The notes under the pieces are model-generated. The model searched no databases. It saw only the letters and a program-made list of their open reading frames with translations, and was not told where the DNA came from. Positions 50,712-59,442 of a stretch of DNA of 64,000 bases are shown here, one piece after another. Source of the stretch: Bacillota bacterium. Its GTDB lineage: Bacteria > Bacillota > Clostridia > Acetivibrionales > DSM-1351. The stretch's first letter is position 1. Every line of letters begins with the position of its first letter. The stretch is taken from assembly GCA_023460955.1 (NCBI GenBank), contig JAEWOH010000037.1, positions 11,943 to 75,942 of the forward strand, read 5' to 3'. A program made the position numbers and the translations under genes.

Positions 50712-51737
50712 ATGAGCGTAACTATTAACGATATTGCAGAACGCGTCGGTATGGCAACCAGTACCGTATCACGTGCTCTGAATGGCAGCTACGGGGTACA
50801 TCCCAAAACAATAGAAAAGGTTCAAAAAGCAGCAGCCGAGCTAGGTTATGTTCCTAACCTTGGTGCTAAACAATTGGTAACCAGAAAGAGTGGCCTGGTA
50901 GGTGTTTTTGTGCCCGAATTTAGCTTTGAATCCATTCGTGATGCTGACGATGTTCTTCCGTCGGTTCGGAAGGCATTACGTTTATACCATAAAGACATGT
51001 TGATTTTCTCAGTTCCCTTCTACGATTATCAGCCTAACAGTTTGAATGAATGGGTACATAAGCGTAACTTGGAGGGTTGTCTATTCCTGCAACCTTTCTC
51101 AAAGGATCACCCGATTATGAAGGATGCATTGAAGCTAAAGGTTCCTTCGGTGAATCTGGGCTCTAGTTTAGGACCGAAATGTTCCTTGGTGGCATCTGAT
51201 GATTATGAAGGCGGTAAGATGGCAGGGGCCTTTCTTGCGGCACAGGGTCACAGCGTCATCGGATATGTAAACGGCCCGGTAGAGTTGGAAATATGTAAGG
51301 AACGCTATAGAGGATTTTGCGAAGGACTTAAGGCTGCCGGAGTTGAACACGATGCTTCACTGGTGGAAACAGGCAATTTCAGCGGAGCCAGTGGAAAGAT
51401 GGCCGCGGCAGCCTTGCTGCAGAAGTCATCCCAATTGACGGCAATATGCTGCGCTAACGACTTAATGGCTATGGGAGCTTTACTAGAGTTGTATAATAAC
51501 TCGATTTCTGTGCCTAAAGATATCTCAGTAATGGGCTATGACGGCACCTACTTCTCTGAATACACCACCCCTCCCCTTACAACGGTGCGCCATAATTACG
51601 AAGCAATAGGTATTCGAGCCGCCGACCTCCTTATGGAGTTGATGAACGGCGGTTCCGGCAAGTCAGTACGTTATAAGCCGGAACTTATTATCAGAGATTC
51701 AGTAGGTCACCCAAATAGAAAGATTAGTAAGGATTAG
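50712..51737 (+). CDS. LacI-family transcriptional regulator
   Basis: 341 residues from ATG 50712. The helix-turn-helix VTINDIAERVGMATSTVSRALNG begins at residue 2. A periplasmic-binding-like effector domain follows with the family ends SVMGYDGTYFSEYTTPPLTTVRHNYEAIGIRAADLL. It is cotranscribed with the amidohydrolase and presumably binds the palindromes at 49478-49560. The effector may be the amidohydrolase substrate or product. The stop codon lies inside a 10-bp tandem repeat. Confidence 0.93.
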   Translation: MSVTINDIAERVGMATSTVSRALNGSYGVHPKTIEKVQKAAAELGYVPNLGAKQLVTRKSGLVGVFVPEFSFESIRDADDVLPSVRKALRLYHKDMLIFSVPFYDYQPNSLNEWVHKRNLEGCLFLQPFSKDHPIMKDALKLKVPSVNLGSSLGPKCSLVASDDYEGGKMAGAFLAAQGHSVIGYVNGPVELEICKERYRGFCEGLKAAGVEHDASLVETGNFSGASGKMAAAALLQKSSQLTAICCANDLMAMGALLELYNNSISVPKDISVMGYDGTYFSEYTTPPLTTVRHNYEAIGIRAADLLMELMNGGSGKSVRYKPELIIRDSVGHPNRKISKD

Positions 51738-51757
51738 TAAGGATTAGTAAGGATTAG
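51723..51757 (+). repeat. 10-bp tandem repeat across the lacI stop codon
   Basis: ATTAGTAAGG is repeated three times plus a half copy. The TAG stop of the regulator falls in the second copy, so gain or loss of a unit would change the C-terminal residues. Confidence 0.85.
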
Positions 51758-51845
51758 AAAAGACTTGAAAATGAAACGTGTCTTAGTCTATTATATAAAT
51801 ATAGGGGGTGATGAACTATAAGGAAAAGCAGGAAACATTGTGCAT

Positions 51846-51896
51846 AGCAAAGGCTATTGCATATGAATCAAAAAGAGAATATCAGTAGCCTTTGCT
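51846..51896 (+). other. 11-bp hairpin upstream of the CD3324-type gene
   Basis: AGCAAAGGCTA (51846-51856) pairs perfectly with TAGCCTTTGCT (51886-51896). No T-run follows. It may end the lacI transcript or regulate translation of the gene 30 bp downstream. Confidence 0.5.
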
Positions 51897-51926
51897 AACC
51901 TAAAGAATAATTTTTAGGAGGGCACA

Positions 51927-52199
51927 ATGGGCTATGTTCACGCTTTGGAAATTCTGCCCGAAGGATTGATTGAAGAAATCCAAAAACATGTTAACGGGCA
52001 GGTTATTTACATTCCAAAAATAAAAGCAAAAAGATGTAAGTGGGGAGAAAAAACAGCTTCTAAAGCATACTTTAAAGAAAGAAACTTTGAAATAAACAAT
52101 AGTTTCAAAAACGGAACGACTGTTTTTGAACTGTCTGAGAAATATTTTTTAACCCCCAAAAGTATTCAACGCATTATACGGAGTATGCAAATTTCATGA
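51927..52199 (+). CDS. CD3324-type small helix-turn-helix protein
   Basis: 90 residues, resembling the CD3324 family of Mor-like regulators: MGYVHALEILPEGLIEEIQKHVNGQVIYIPK at the start, and a C-terminal helix-turn-helix NNSFKNGTTVFELSEKYFLTPKSIQRII. It follows a GGAGG site and ends at a strong terminator. Targets unknown; such genes are common as single-gene regulators in Clostridia. Confidence 0.85.
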   Translation: MGYVHALEILPEGLIEEIQKHVNGQVIYIPKIKAKRCKWGEKTASKAYFKERNFEINNSFKNGTTVFELSEKYFLTPKSIQRIIRSMQIS

Positions 52200-52200
52200 A

Positions 52201-52238
52201 TAGATGTGCCACATTAAAAAGTGGCACATCTATTTTTT
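52201..52238 (+). terminator. intrinsic terminator after the CD3324-type gene
   Basis: TAGATGTGCCAC pairs with GTGGCACATCTA around an 8-nt loop, followed by six T. The stem begins right after the stop codon. Confidence 0.9.
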
Positions 52239-52324
52239 ACAACAATATTTGTTCCCCTATTGGAAACTGTAAAGTGTATAATAGATTAATAAAGATATCA
52301 AAGAAAAGGAATGGGAAACCGAAA

Positions 52325-52771
52325 ATGGAAGTTGTGAAAATTAATGATAGCGATAAAACAAAGTACATGGATTTGCTGCTTATTGCAGATGAACAGGTAA
52401 GTATGATAGAGAAATATTTATATCGTGGTGATATGTTCGCCTTGCGTGAGGATGATGTTAAAGCCCTATGTGTTGTTACCCAAGAGCAATCCGGCGTTCA
52501 TGAAATTAAGAATATCGTTACCGTTCCTGAATACCAACGTAAAGGGTATGGACAACAGCTAATCTCATTTATCGTTGATTACTATAAAAAATCTGGTAAC
52601 GAGTTATATGTTGGAACAGGTGATAGCCCTATGATACTTGAATTCTACGAGAAATGCGGATTTGAAAAATCACACATTGTTAAAAACTTTTTTATAGACA
52701 ATTACGACCACCCTATGTATGAAAACGGACAACAGTTAGTGGATATGATTTACTTGAAAAGACACCTTTAA
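52325..52771 (+). CDS. GNAT-family N-acetyltransferase
   Basis: About 148 residues from ATG 52325 (MEVVKINDSDK). The acetyl-CoA-binding motif is VTVPEYQRKGYGQQLISFIV (Q/RxxGxG/A), and YEKCGFEKSHIVKNFFIDNYDHPMYENGQQLVDMIYL is the usual C terminus of this group. A longer in-frame reading to 52196 would run through the terminator hairpin and is not used. Substrate unknown. Confidence 0.9.
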   Translation: MEVVKINDSDKTKYMDLLLIADEQVSMIEKYLYRGDMFALREDDVKALCVVTQEQSGVHEIKNIVTVPEYQRKGYGQQLISFIVDYYKKSGNELYVGTGDSPMILEFYEKCGFEKSHIVKNFFIDNYDHPMYENGQQLVDMIYLKRHL

Positions 52772-52807
52772 AAAGGAGCTTATGCCCCCTAACTGGGTAA
52801 TTCTGAA

Positions 52808-53449
52808 TCAAAGGTTATCTATATGGTTTTGCAGCTTCTCAAAATACCTTCCTACATGTATACCATCCACCAACGCATGATTTACCTGCACAGAGAAGGG
52901 CAGTAATACCCGCTCCCCCTCTTTAAAGTATTTACCCCATGAAAGCCTCGGGACAGAATCATTTTTGTTAAGTGAAATGGTATGTGACATATGTGTAAAC
53001 GAAACCCAAGGGATGCAGGTAATATACACAAAGTCGTCCCTTCCGGCCAGATTTTCCATTGGGAAGTAATCCTTTTGGGTTTTAGATAATTCTTTGGCAT
53101 AATTTACAAATTCTAAAATATCAGCTTTCATATCAACTGTAACTAGCTTGAATAGCTCGTCATCATCACCGTTTATATCTGTAAAGGAAGGATTAAGCTT
53201 GTCATGTAGAACGATTTTGTCTTCCCTGATTCTATACCTGAAATTTACTATCTCATTTGCAGCAAAGGTTGAAGCATGTATCATTGCATAATAGAAGGAT
53301 ATCCCGTTTTCTTTAACAAAAGCCAGGAAGCTGGTTACATCAATATTCGCACAAATATTGTATTGAGCATAATCAGCTCTATGAAAAAACCTAAAGTGTT
53401 CTTTTCTTTTCCAATTTTCAATATCGATATATTCCATACTTTTCTCCAA
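52808..53449 (-). CDS. chloramphenicol acetyltransferase-family (type A) protein
   Basis: 213 residues of the CATA family: an N-terminal MEYIDIENWKRKEHFRFF block, YYAMIHASTFAANEI, and the catalytic segment QVNHALVDGIHVGRYFEKLQ with the HxxxDG His and Asp. Active-site residues are present, so acetyl transfer is likely, but many clostridial CAT-like proteins do not confer resistance. No mobile-element signatures flank it. It is convergent with the GNAT gene. Confidence 0.88.
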   Translation of the reverse strand: MEKSMEYIDIENWKRKEHFRFFHRADYAQYNICANIDVTSFLAFVKENGISFYYAMIHASTFAANEIVNFRYRIREDKIVLHDKLNPSFTDINGDDDELFKLVTVDMKADILEFVNYAKELSKTQKDYFPMENLAGRDDFVYITCIPWVSFTHMSHTISLNKNDSVPRLSWGKYFKEGERVLLPFSVQVNHALVDGIHVGRYFEKLQNHIDNL

Positions 53450-53483
53450 TATAAGTTGTGTTACCGGACTTATTCGTACTGTT

Positions 53484-53942
53484 CTAGTCGTTTATCCTGA
53501 CATTTTGATACTTAACGCTTGAGCCTTGTAAAATCATAGATATATTTTCTACTGTAATCCAATCATCCATATTCTTCTGTCGTTCAAATGCCAGAGGTTC
53601 AATTGGGCTTACATCCGTTATCTCTATCAGACAAAGAACCTTTTTCCCTGCCCAACGTTCTATTTGAGCCTCCGTCAAATTTAACTTGTGCTGGTTTTTG
53701 ACTACAACAGCTTTCGACTCCTCCTCTGTCATCTTTTCGGAGTTAAATACACTTTTCACTATAGCCTTAGCTTTGATTATTCCGTCACCGTTATTTTCTA
53801 TGAAGTAAAGAGTTTCCCCATCGAACACCCTGCCATGTGGCAGTTTACGGCCAGCCGCACCTCTAATAATCATAGTTTTAGTGCCAGCTAATATTTTATC
53901 CAGAACTTTTGCTTTTGAATCACAATAAACCAAATGTTCCAT
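53484..53942 (-). CDS. ASCH/PUA-like domain protein
   Basis: 152 residues. KVLDKILAGTKTMIIRGAAGRKLPHGRVFDGETLYFIENNGDGIIKAKAIVKSV resembles ASCH-type PUA-like domains, which bind RNA or nucleotides. The usual conserved GKKTIEVR-like block is present in modified form (AGTKTMIIRG). Alone in front of the CAT gene, perhaps cotranscribed. Role unknown. Confidence 0.75.
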   Translation of the reverse strand: MEHLVYCDSKAKVLDKILAGTKTMIIRGAAGRKLPHGRVFDGETLYFIENNGDGIIKAKAIVKSVFNSEKMTEEESKAVVVKNQHKLNLTEAQIERWAGKKVLCLIEITDVSPIEPLAFERQKNMDDWITVENISMILQGSSVKYQNVRIND

Positions 53943-53998
53943 TTTGTCCCTCCTGTTATTTTGTTAATACGATCATATACCCTACAGTATCTGTAGAG

Positions 53999-54835
53999 TC
54001 AAGCCTTTTGTTTTTTTACAGGTCGAATCAACTCGGTAACATAATTTTCCTCACTTAATGTGTTTGTTATATCTACAATGTAATTCTCTGCATATGGTCC
54101 ATACGGTATGTAATCATTTTTCTGCATCCATTCAAACATTTTTAGGCAGGTGTTTGGAATTAACCCATAGCTGCCGTAATGTATTGCTGATAAGGCTGTA
54201 AATCCGCCTGACCTACGGACTATGCCGTCCCTTTCGGCCTGTTCGGCAACAGTTACACAAACTTCAAAATCCATATTTTCATAATTGGGGTTTTCATATG
54301 ACTCATAGTACACAGCCATCATTGATCCAATAATGTGCAGTTGGTTTTCTTCGATTATTTTGTATAGCTCCGCATATCTAAGACAGAAATTCTCTTTCGT
54401 ACAGGGAGATCGATATCTTCTATATGCAACATAGGTACTTGGAAACTCTTTTAGCTGAAAATTATTATTAAATGAAACTTTATGTTCTTTTTGAATTGCC
54501 AGTATCTGCAATCTTTCTTTTACCAAGTTAAGCTCTAAAATCTTCTTATCAATAACAGCACATTGTGATATGGCCATTGATTGAAGATAGTCCATTCCAT
54601 CCCTTGCCAATAGCTTTTTTATTTGTTTAAGAGAAAACCCCGCTGTTTTATAACTCTTTATCATTAAAATTGCTGGTACTTGTTCATAAGAATAGTATCT
54701 ATATTTACTCTGTTCATTCACTACATTAGGCTTAAGTAGACCAATTTCATCATAATAATGCAATGTTCTTATGGGGATGTTACATATTTTAGAAACCTCC
54801 CCTATTTGGTAATAGTTCTCTGATTTCTCCCTCAC
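53999..54835 (-). CDS. MerR-family regulator with GyrI-like effector domain (BmrR/TipA type)
   Basis: 278 residues. MerR helix-turn-helix YYQIGEVSKICNIPIRTLHYYDEIGLLKPN at residues 8-37, a dimerisation helix, and a C-terminal GyrI-like ligand domain from about 125 (TYVAYRRYRSPC ... YGPYAENYIVDI). It probably activates genes in response to a small cationic or drug-like molecule. No adjacent transporter is on the same transcript. Confidence 0.9.
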   Translation of the reverse strand: MREKSENYYQIGEVSKICNIPIRTLHYYDEIGLLKPNVVNEQSKYRYYSYEQVPAILMIKSYKTAGFSLKQIKKLLARDGMDYLQSMAISQCAVIDKKILELNLVKERLQILAIQKEHKVSFNNNFQLKEFPSTYVAYRRYRSPCTKENFCLRYAELYKIIEENQLHIIGSMMAVYYESYENPNYENMDFEVCVTVAEQAERDGIVRRSGGFTALSAIHYGSYGLIPNTCLKMFEWMQKNDYIPYGPYAENYIVDITNTLSEENYVTELIRPVKKQKA

Positions 54836-54937
54836 AAAATCCTCCCGTAAAGCTCAAACATTTTGTAATAGATATATTATACACTGGTAAGAAAATGCAG
54901 AATCTTCCAATTCTCGTTTATAGTTTTTCATTATGCA

Positions 54938-55522
54938 CTACAACTCTGTCCCCAAATATCTCTTAATGGGCTCATCATCCCAGACCTGAGCCTCAATATA
55001 TCTTTCGGGGCCATATTTACCATCTTTGTTCCATTCCTGGGGCAAACCGTAAGTTTCTATTATCCCGGATATCTCTTTAACTGTATAGACCTTCCCCCTA
55101 TATGGCTTACCATCTTGATACCTCATAGCAGGAAAGGTGTCTCCGTATGTAAAACTAATTGTATCCGGTTTGAAACTACTTAGTGGTATATTTAACTCAC
55201 ATCCCTCAACATACCATTCTTTCAACCAGGAACACGGACCCAGCGTCATATAATGTGGCCGTTCTCTAACAGGCCTCCCACCTTTTTCAATAAACAAATT
55301 CCGCACTCTATCCTCTAATGCTCTTCTGACAGCAAGATATTCGTCGTTTCTCCTGCTGGCAAATACTTTTCCTTCCTTACAAATGCTTTTTTGAATTCTC
55401 TCAGCCTCTTCAAAAGGTAAATCAGAAAGATTCATAAAAGGGCCTGTAGAGCACTCATAGTAATGGTATAAAGAATTACAGACAGTTATTTCTGATGCAC
55501 TATATTTAACTCCATTTATCAT
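54938..55522 (-). CDS. hypothetical protein of a conserved unknown family
   Basis: 194 residues, not recognised. It has many conserved-looking aromatic and charged positions (HYYECSTGPFMNLSDLPFEEAERIQ; RPHYMTLGPCSWLKEWY; SFTYGDTFPAMRY). No signal or membrane segment. It ends 7 bp before the methyltransferase gene begins its stop side, so the two could share a transcript. Confidence 0.7.
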   Translation of the reverse strand: MINGVKYSASEITVCNSLYHYYECSTGPFMNLSDLPFEEAERIQKSICKEGKVFASRRNDEYLAVRRALEDRVRNLFIEKGGRPVRERPHYMTLGPCSWLKEWYVEGCELNIPLSSFKPDTISFTYGDTFPAMRYQDGKPYRGKVYTVKEISGIIETYGLPQEWNKDGKYGPERYIEAQVWDDEPIKRYLGTEL

Positions 55523-55529
55523 AGTTAAT

Positions 55530-56168
55530 TTATCGACACTCGCTTTCGTTTAATACGGCAACCTCCCACAATATCTTGGGAAGTTTATACCTATCCATCT
55601 GATATTCATTTATATATTCAATTCGCCATCCATTAAAAAGCCTTTCGATTTGCTCCCTGTCAAAAAACCTTTTCGATACTCCTTCTACATCATAATAATT
55701 ATCTTCAATTTTATTTCCATGACCAGCACCATAATTTACATCCTTAGTTGAATTTATCCTACAAAGAAGATATCCGTCAGGTTTCAGTACTCGCTTTATC
55801 TCATTAACTATTCGTATCGTATCTTTCCAATAAAAATAATGAAGACTCAAATCCGCAATAATAATATTTGTACTTGCGTCAGAAAAAGGCAGCGCCTCCA
55901 TCATATTCAATACCATTGCTTCTACCCCTGGAATTAACTCTTTGACAATTTTTATCGCTGATTCTGATATATCACAGGAAATTACTTTGTAACCCCGTTC
56001 TGAAAGATACAGGCTGTCGTTTCCTCCTCCGCACCCTAAATCAATGATTGGTCTATCCTTAGAAGTCTCAAAAATATTACTATACTTGTCCAACCACAAA
56101 TCATATTTCGGTTTTTCAGGAACATATTTACTATATGTATTGTTCCAGTGCTCTTTCTGAATATCCAA
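55530..56168 (-). CDS. SAM-dependent methyltransferase with TTG start
   Basis: About 212 residues. The class I motif I IIDLGCGGGNDSLYL lies near residue 45, followed by GYKVISCDISESAIK and FSDASTNIIIADLSLHYF. A TTG at 56168 lies 8 nt after GGAGG, better than the in-frame ATG at 56222, which has no site before it. Substrate unknown; the domain order fits small-molecule or peptide methyltransferases. Confidence 0.85.
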   Translation of the reverse strand: MDIQKEHWNNTYSKYVPEKPKYDLWLDKYSNIFETSKDRPIIDLGCGGGNDSLYLSERGYKVISCDISESAIKIVKELIPGVEAMVLNMMEALPFSDASTNIIIADLSLHYFYWKDTIRIVNEIKRVLKPDGYLLCRINSTKDVNYGAGHGNKIEDNYYDVEGVSKRFFDREQIERLFNGWRIEYINEYQMDRYKLPKILWEVAVLNESECR

Positions 56169-56299
56169 AGTATTAATCCTCCAAAAATGTGTTAACCATA
56201 TTATACCAAATATTTTTAACATACTCTATAAAGATAGCGACTTTTAACATGACTATCCTTTGATAGGATACTTAATTATTGCATTTATGAAATTCACGG

Positions 56300-56989
56300 T
56301 CAGGTAAGAAAATCCAGAATATCGCTTAATTTGTTTACCTCATATGTCGGAAGGATATTTGAATTATTATTTATACCCTTTGTGTTTATCCAGCAACTAT
56401 CTAGTCCTGCAGCGTTTGCTCCCGCAATGTCAGTCTCAAGTAAATCGCCGATTACAAGTACGTTTTCTTTATTTGTGCATTCAATATTTGATAATACATA
56501 ATTAAAACACTCAATATGCGGTTTAGCAAATCCGATTTCTTCCGAAACAAATAATTTAGATATGTATGGCTTTATGGTTGAATGTTCAAGTCTTGCCTTT
56601 TGGGAAAGTAAAATGCCATTTGTGATTATGCATATGGTTTTATTATTTACATATAGTTTTTCACACAATTCAAAGGCTCCATCAATAATAAATCCACCTT
56701 TTCCAAGCTCCATAAGGTATTTTTTATTAAACTCGGCTGCATCCCAATCCACTGACATTAATTCAAAAAGGCGTGAAAATCTTAGTTTTTGCATAGAATC
56801 CTTGGATATTTCGCCTCTTTCGTAGCTTTTCCACGCATCAGAGTTTATTTTTTTATATTTGTTGCGTAATTCTTCTGAATATTCGTAATTATATAGTGAA
56901 AGCATTTTGCTTAGTGCATTTTGTTCAGCTTTGTCATAGTCAAAAAGCGTATCGTCGGCATCAAACAAAAAATATTTATAGTCTTTCAT
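56300..56989 (-). CDS. HAD hydrolase, YjjG-type
   Basis: 229 residues. Catalytic motif I LFDADDTLFD (residues 8-17), motif II TNGILLSQ, motif III Lys in KPHIECFNYVL and motif IV VIGDLLETDIAGANAAG. It matches the YjjG/YjjG-like pyrimidine 5'-nucleotidase branch, which removes phosphate from dUMP-like nucleotides. It follows another HAD gene by 21 bp. Confidence 0.87.
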   Translation of the reverse strand: MKDYKYFLFDADDTLFDYDKAEQNALSKMLSLYNYEYSEELRNKYKKINSDAWKSYERGEISKDSMQKLRFSRLFELMSVDWDAAEFNKKYLMELGKGGFIIDGAFELCEKLYVNNKTICIITNGILLSQKARLEHSTIKPYISKLFVSEEIGFAKPHIECFNYVLSNIECTNKENVLVIGDLLETDIAGANAAGLDSCWINTKGINNNSNILPTYEVNKLSDILDFLT

Positions 56990-57010
56990 TGGGTTATGCT
57001 CCTTGCCACC

Positions 57011-57640
57011 TCATTTTACGATTTTTAACAAATCTGATATTGCTTCAATCTTCATATCATAATCCAACACACTTCCAAAGCCGTAGCTTGCATAAATAAA
57101 AGGTACTTTGGCCTGCCTGGCACTGTTGCAATCCCCTTCAGTATCACCGATATATACCGGATGCTTAAGGGAATTTCTCTCTATAATCAGTTTGATATTT
57201 TCACCCTTGGGTAATCCGGTTTTTCCAGAGCTTTCAACATCCTTAAAATATTGTCCCAGCCTATGATATTCAAAAAAGGCTTCTATATACCCGGTTTGAC
57301 AATTGCTTACAATAAACAGTGGATATTTCTCTGAAAGTTTTTTTAGCGTAAACTCCAGATTGGGATACAGGATACCGCCTTCCCTTAAAATATACGGAAC
57401 TTGTTCTTTACAGCAGTGTATAACAGCTTCCAACTGCTTTTCAATGCTTAGATACGGAAAGAATTTCTCCCCAATTTCTTTAACATGCAATCCTTGAACG
57501 CTTTTGAGCATTTCAATAGTTATAGGTTCCTGAATTTCCTTCCTGTCCTTAAAAACTTTCTCCCATGCACTAAATGTAGTCTCAGTAGCGTCCCAAAGAG
57601 TGCCGTCCAAGTCAAATATAAGTGAGTCTATTAATTTCAT
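57011..57640 (-). CDS. HAD-family phosphatase, Gph-like
   Basis: 209 residues. Motif I FDLDGTLWDATE at the N terminus, motif II VSNCQTGY, motif III SGKTGLPKGENIKLIIER and motif IV YIGDTEGDCNSARQAK. The first three motifs fit phosphoglycolate phosphatase-type enzymes, but substrate cannot be fixed. Cap-domain sequence differs from its neighbour. Confidence 0.87.
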   Translation of the reverse strand: MKLIDSLIFDLDGTLWDATETTFSAWEKVFKDRKEIQEPITIEMLKSVQGLHVKEIGEKFFPYLSIEKQLEAVIHCCKEQVPYILREGGILYPNLEFTLKKLSEKYPLFIVSNCQTGYIEAFFEYHRLGQYFKDVESSGKTGLPKGENIKLIIERNSLKHPVYIGDTEGDCNSARQAKVPFIYASYGFGSVLDYDMKIEAISDLLKIVK

Positions 57641-57731
57641 TTGTTTTCACAACCTTAATGTTATTTTAAAGTCAGCTGCTCATGATTTTGAGCAGTACTT
57701 TAAGTCTGATTACTTGTTTTCATAAATGTTA

Positions 57732-58436
57732 CTATTTCTCATTACTTCTAAGTGCCCTATCCACTGCTGCAAGAGCATGAATAGATGTGGTATCAAACAA
57801 CTTAATTTTACAATCGTTCTGGTTTACCAGTAAAGGGATTTCCGTACACCCGAGCACAATTCCTTCAGCACCTTTGGAAGCCAGGTTATTGATTATTTCC
57901 AGATACAGTTTCCTTGAAGAATCCTCGATAACTCCATGAACCAGTTCATTATATATGATGTCGTGTACTGTTTGCCTACCAACTTCATCCGGAATAATGA
58001 CTTCTATACCGTGTTTTTCAAAGAGCCTACCTTTATAGAAATCTTGCTCCATAGTAAACTTTGTACCCAGCAGCCCGACCTTATTGACTTTTTCCGCCTT
58101 AATATATTCTGCTGTTGCATCGGCAATATGCAGAACCGGAATACCAACATTCTTCTCAATGTCATCGGCCATTTTATGCATGGTATTGGTACAGATGAGC
58201 AAAAAGTCAGCGCCACCCTTCTGAATGTTCCTTGCAGCATCTATCATTATAGCTGTTAACTTATCCCATTCACCTTCATGCTGGAGTTTTTCAATTTCAG
58301 CGAAATTTACCGAATACATAAGACATTTACATGAATTATGTCCACCCAGTTTTTCCTTCACTGCTTCATTGAGAATTTTATAATATTGAAGAGATGACTC
58401 CCAACTCATTCCACCGATTAATCCGATTGTTTTCAT
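57732..58436 (-). CDS. aspartate/glutamate racemase family protein
   Basis: 234 residues. GLIGGMSWESSLQYY at the N terminus, the first catalytic Cys in ICTNTMHK (about 82) and the second in GCTEIPLLVN (about 195); both are present. This is the YgeA-like amino-acid racemase group. A small IR with ATATATGT / ACATATAT lies just ahead of the gene (58465-58487). Substrate could be Asp, Glu or broad. Confidence 0.9.
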   Translation of the reverse strand: MKTIGLIGGMSWESSLQYYKILNEAVKEKLGGHNSCKCLMYSVNFAEIEKLQHEGEWDKLTAIMIDAARNIQKGGADFLLICTNTMHKMADDIEKNVGIPVLHIADATAEYIKAEKVNKVGLLGTKFTMEQDFYKGRLFEKHGIEVIIPDEVGRQTVHDIIYNELVHGVIEDSSRKLYLEIINNLASKGAEGIVLGCTEIPLLVNQNDCKIKLFDTTSIHALAAVDRALRSNEK

Positions 58437-58668
58437 ATATGCCTCCGAAAATCTCCGTTAAAATATATATGTGTCGCTAACATATATCCTCCAAATTTTA
58501 CAACTCTATTTAACGAAGTATCGATCATTATTCTTAATATTTTATATGGTATGTTATGTAAAATTATAAGTCAAGCATACCTATGTAGGTGGGCGCTTTT
58601 GATTTTAAAATGATTCATCTTTTAATATATAATTTTCAAGCATTAATGTTTAATCCTTTACTAATATA

Positions 58669-59355
58669 TTATAATTGAATTGAGGATTGTACTACACCAT
58701 CCATCAAATATATTATCCTATCGCCAAATGCAGCAGCTTCCTTAGAATGCGTAACCTGGATTATAGTCTTTAACTTCTTCCTATTGATTTCTTTGAAAAG
58801 TTCCATAATTGCCATACCATTTTTGCTGTCCAAGTTGCCTATAGGTTCATCTGCCAATATAATTTCAGGTTCATTTATAAGTGCTCTCGCAATAGCAACC
58901 CTTTGCTGCTGACCGCCAGAAAGCTCTCTTGGCGTATGTTTTCTCCTATCTGAAAGTCCAACTATGTCTATGATTTCATCCAAATTCTTGGTATAGTTTT
59001 TCATTTTCTTTTTATCTAAGAGTACAGGCAACATAATATTATCCTCTACAGTTAAATTAGGTATCAGGTTATAGAATTGAAAAACAAACCCAATGTCCCT
59101 TCTTCTCAGCATACTTTCCTCTTTATCTTTCATAATAGAAAGTTCATTTCCTTTTATCATTATTTTTCCCGAACTAGGCTTATCCAAAGACCCAAGCAAA
59201 TATAGCAATGTGCTTTTTCCAGACCCGGACGGCCCCATAATGGATACAAACTCTCCAGAGTAGATTTCAATATTAATATTTTTCAAAACCTCAACATCAA
59301 CGTTACCCAATCTATATGTTTTACATAGATTCTCAGTTTTGACAAGAGCACTCAT
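58669..59355 (-). CDS. MacB/LolD-type ABC transporter ATP-binding protein
   Basis: 228 residues: Walker A GPSGSGKST near 40, signature LSGGQQQRVAIARAL near 140, Walker B EIILADEPIGNLD. It pairs with the adaptor (59443) and the FtsX-like permease (60558), a three-part MacB-like system that often exports peptides or acts in envelope stress. It is the last of the three genes on the minus strand; an 87-bp gap precedes it. Confidence 0.93.
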   Translation of the reverse strand: MSALVKTENLCKTYRLGNVDVEVLKNINIEIYSGEFVSIMGPSGSGKSTLLYLLGSLDKPSSGKIMIKGNELSIMKDKEESMLRRRDIGFVFQFYNLIPNLTVEDNIMLPVLLDKKKMKNYTKNLDEIIDIVGLSDRRKHTPRELSGGQQQRVAIARALINEPEIILADEPIGNLDSKNGMAIMELFKEINRKKLKTIIQVTHSKEAAAFGDRIIYLMDGVVQSSIQL

Positions 59356-59442
59356 TACTTAAATCTCCTTTTTAGAAGTTATTAGCAATTCTGTAGATAG
59401 CACCTTGTTATACACACTGCCATACCCAATCAATTTACTCTG

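Noticed and set aside
51813..51890. 26-codon ORF beginning MNYKEKQETL on the plus strand
   Set aside because: The GGGGG site is only two bases from the ATG and the ORF overlaps the 51846-51896 hairpin; not supportable as a gene.
52808..53942. CAT-like and ASCH genes as part of a resistance island
   Set aside because: No integrase, IS ends or repeats flank them; they look like ordinary accessory chromosomal genes.
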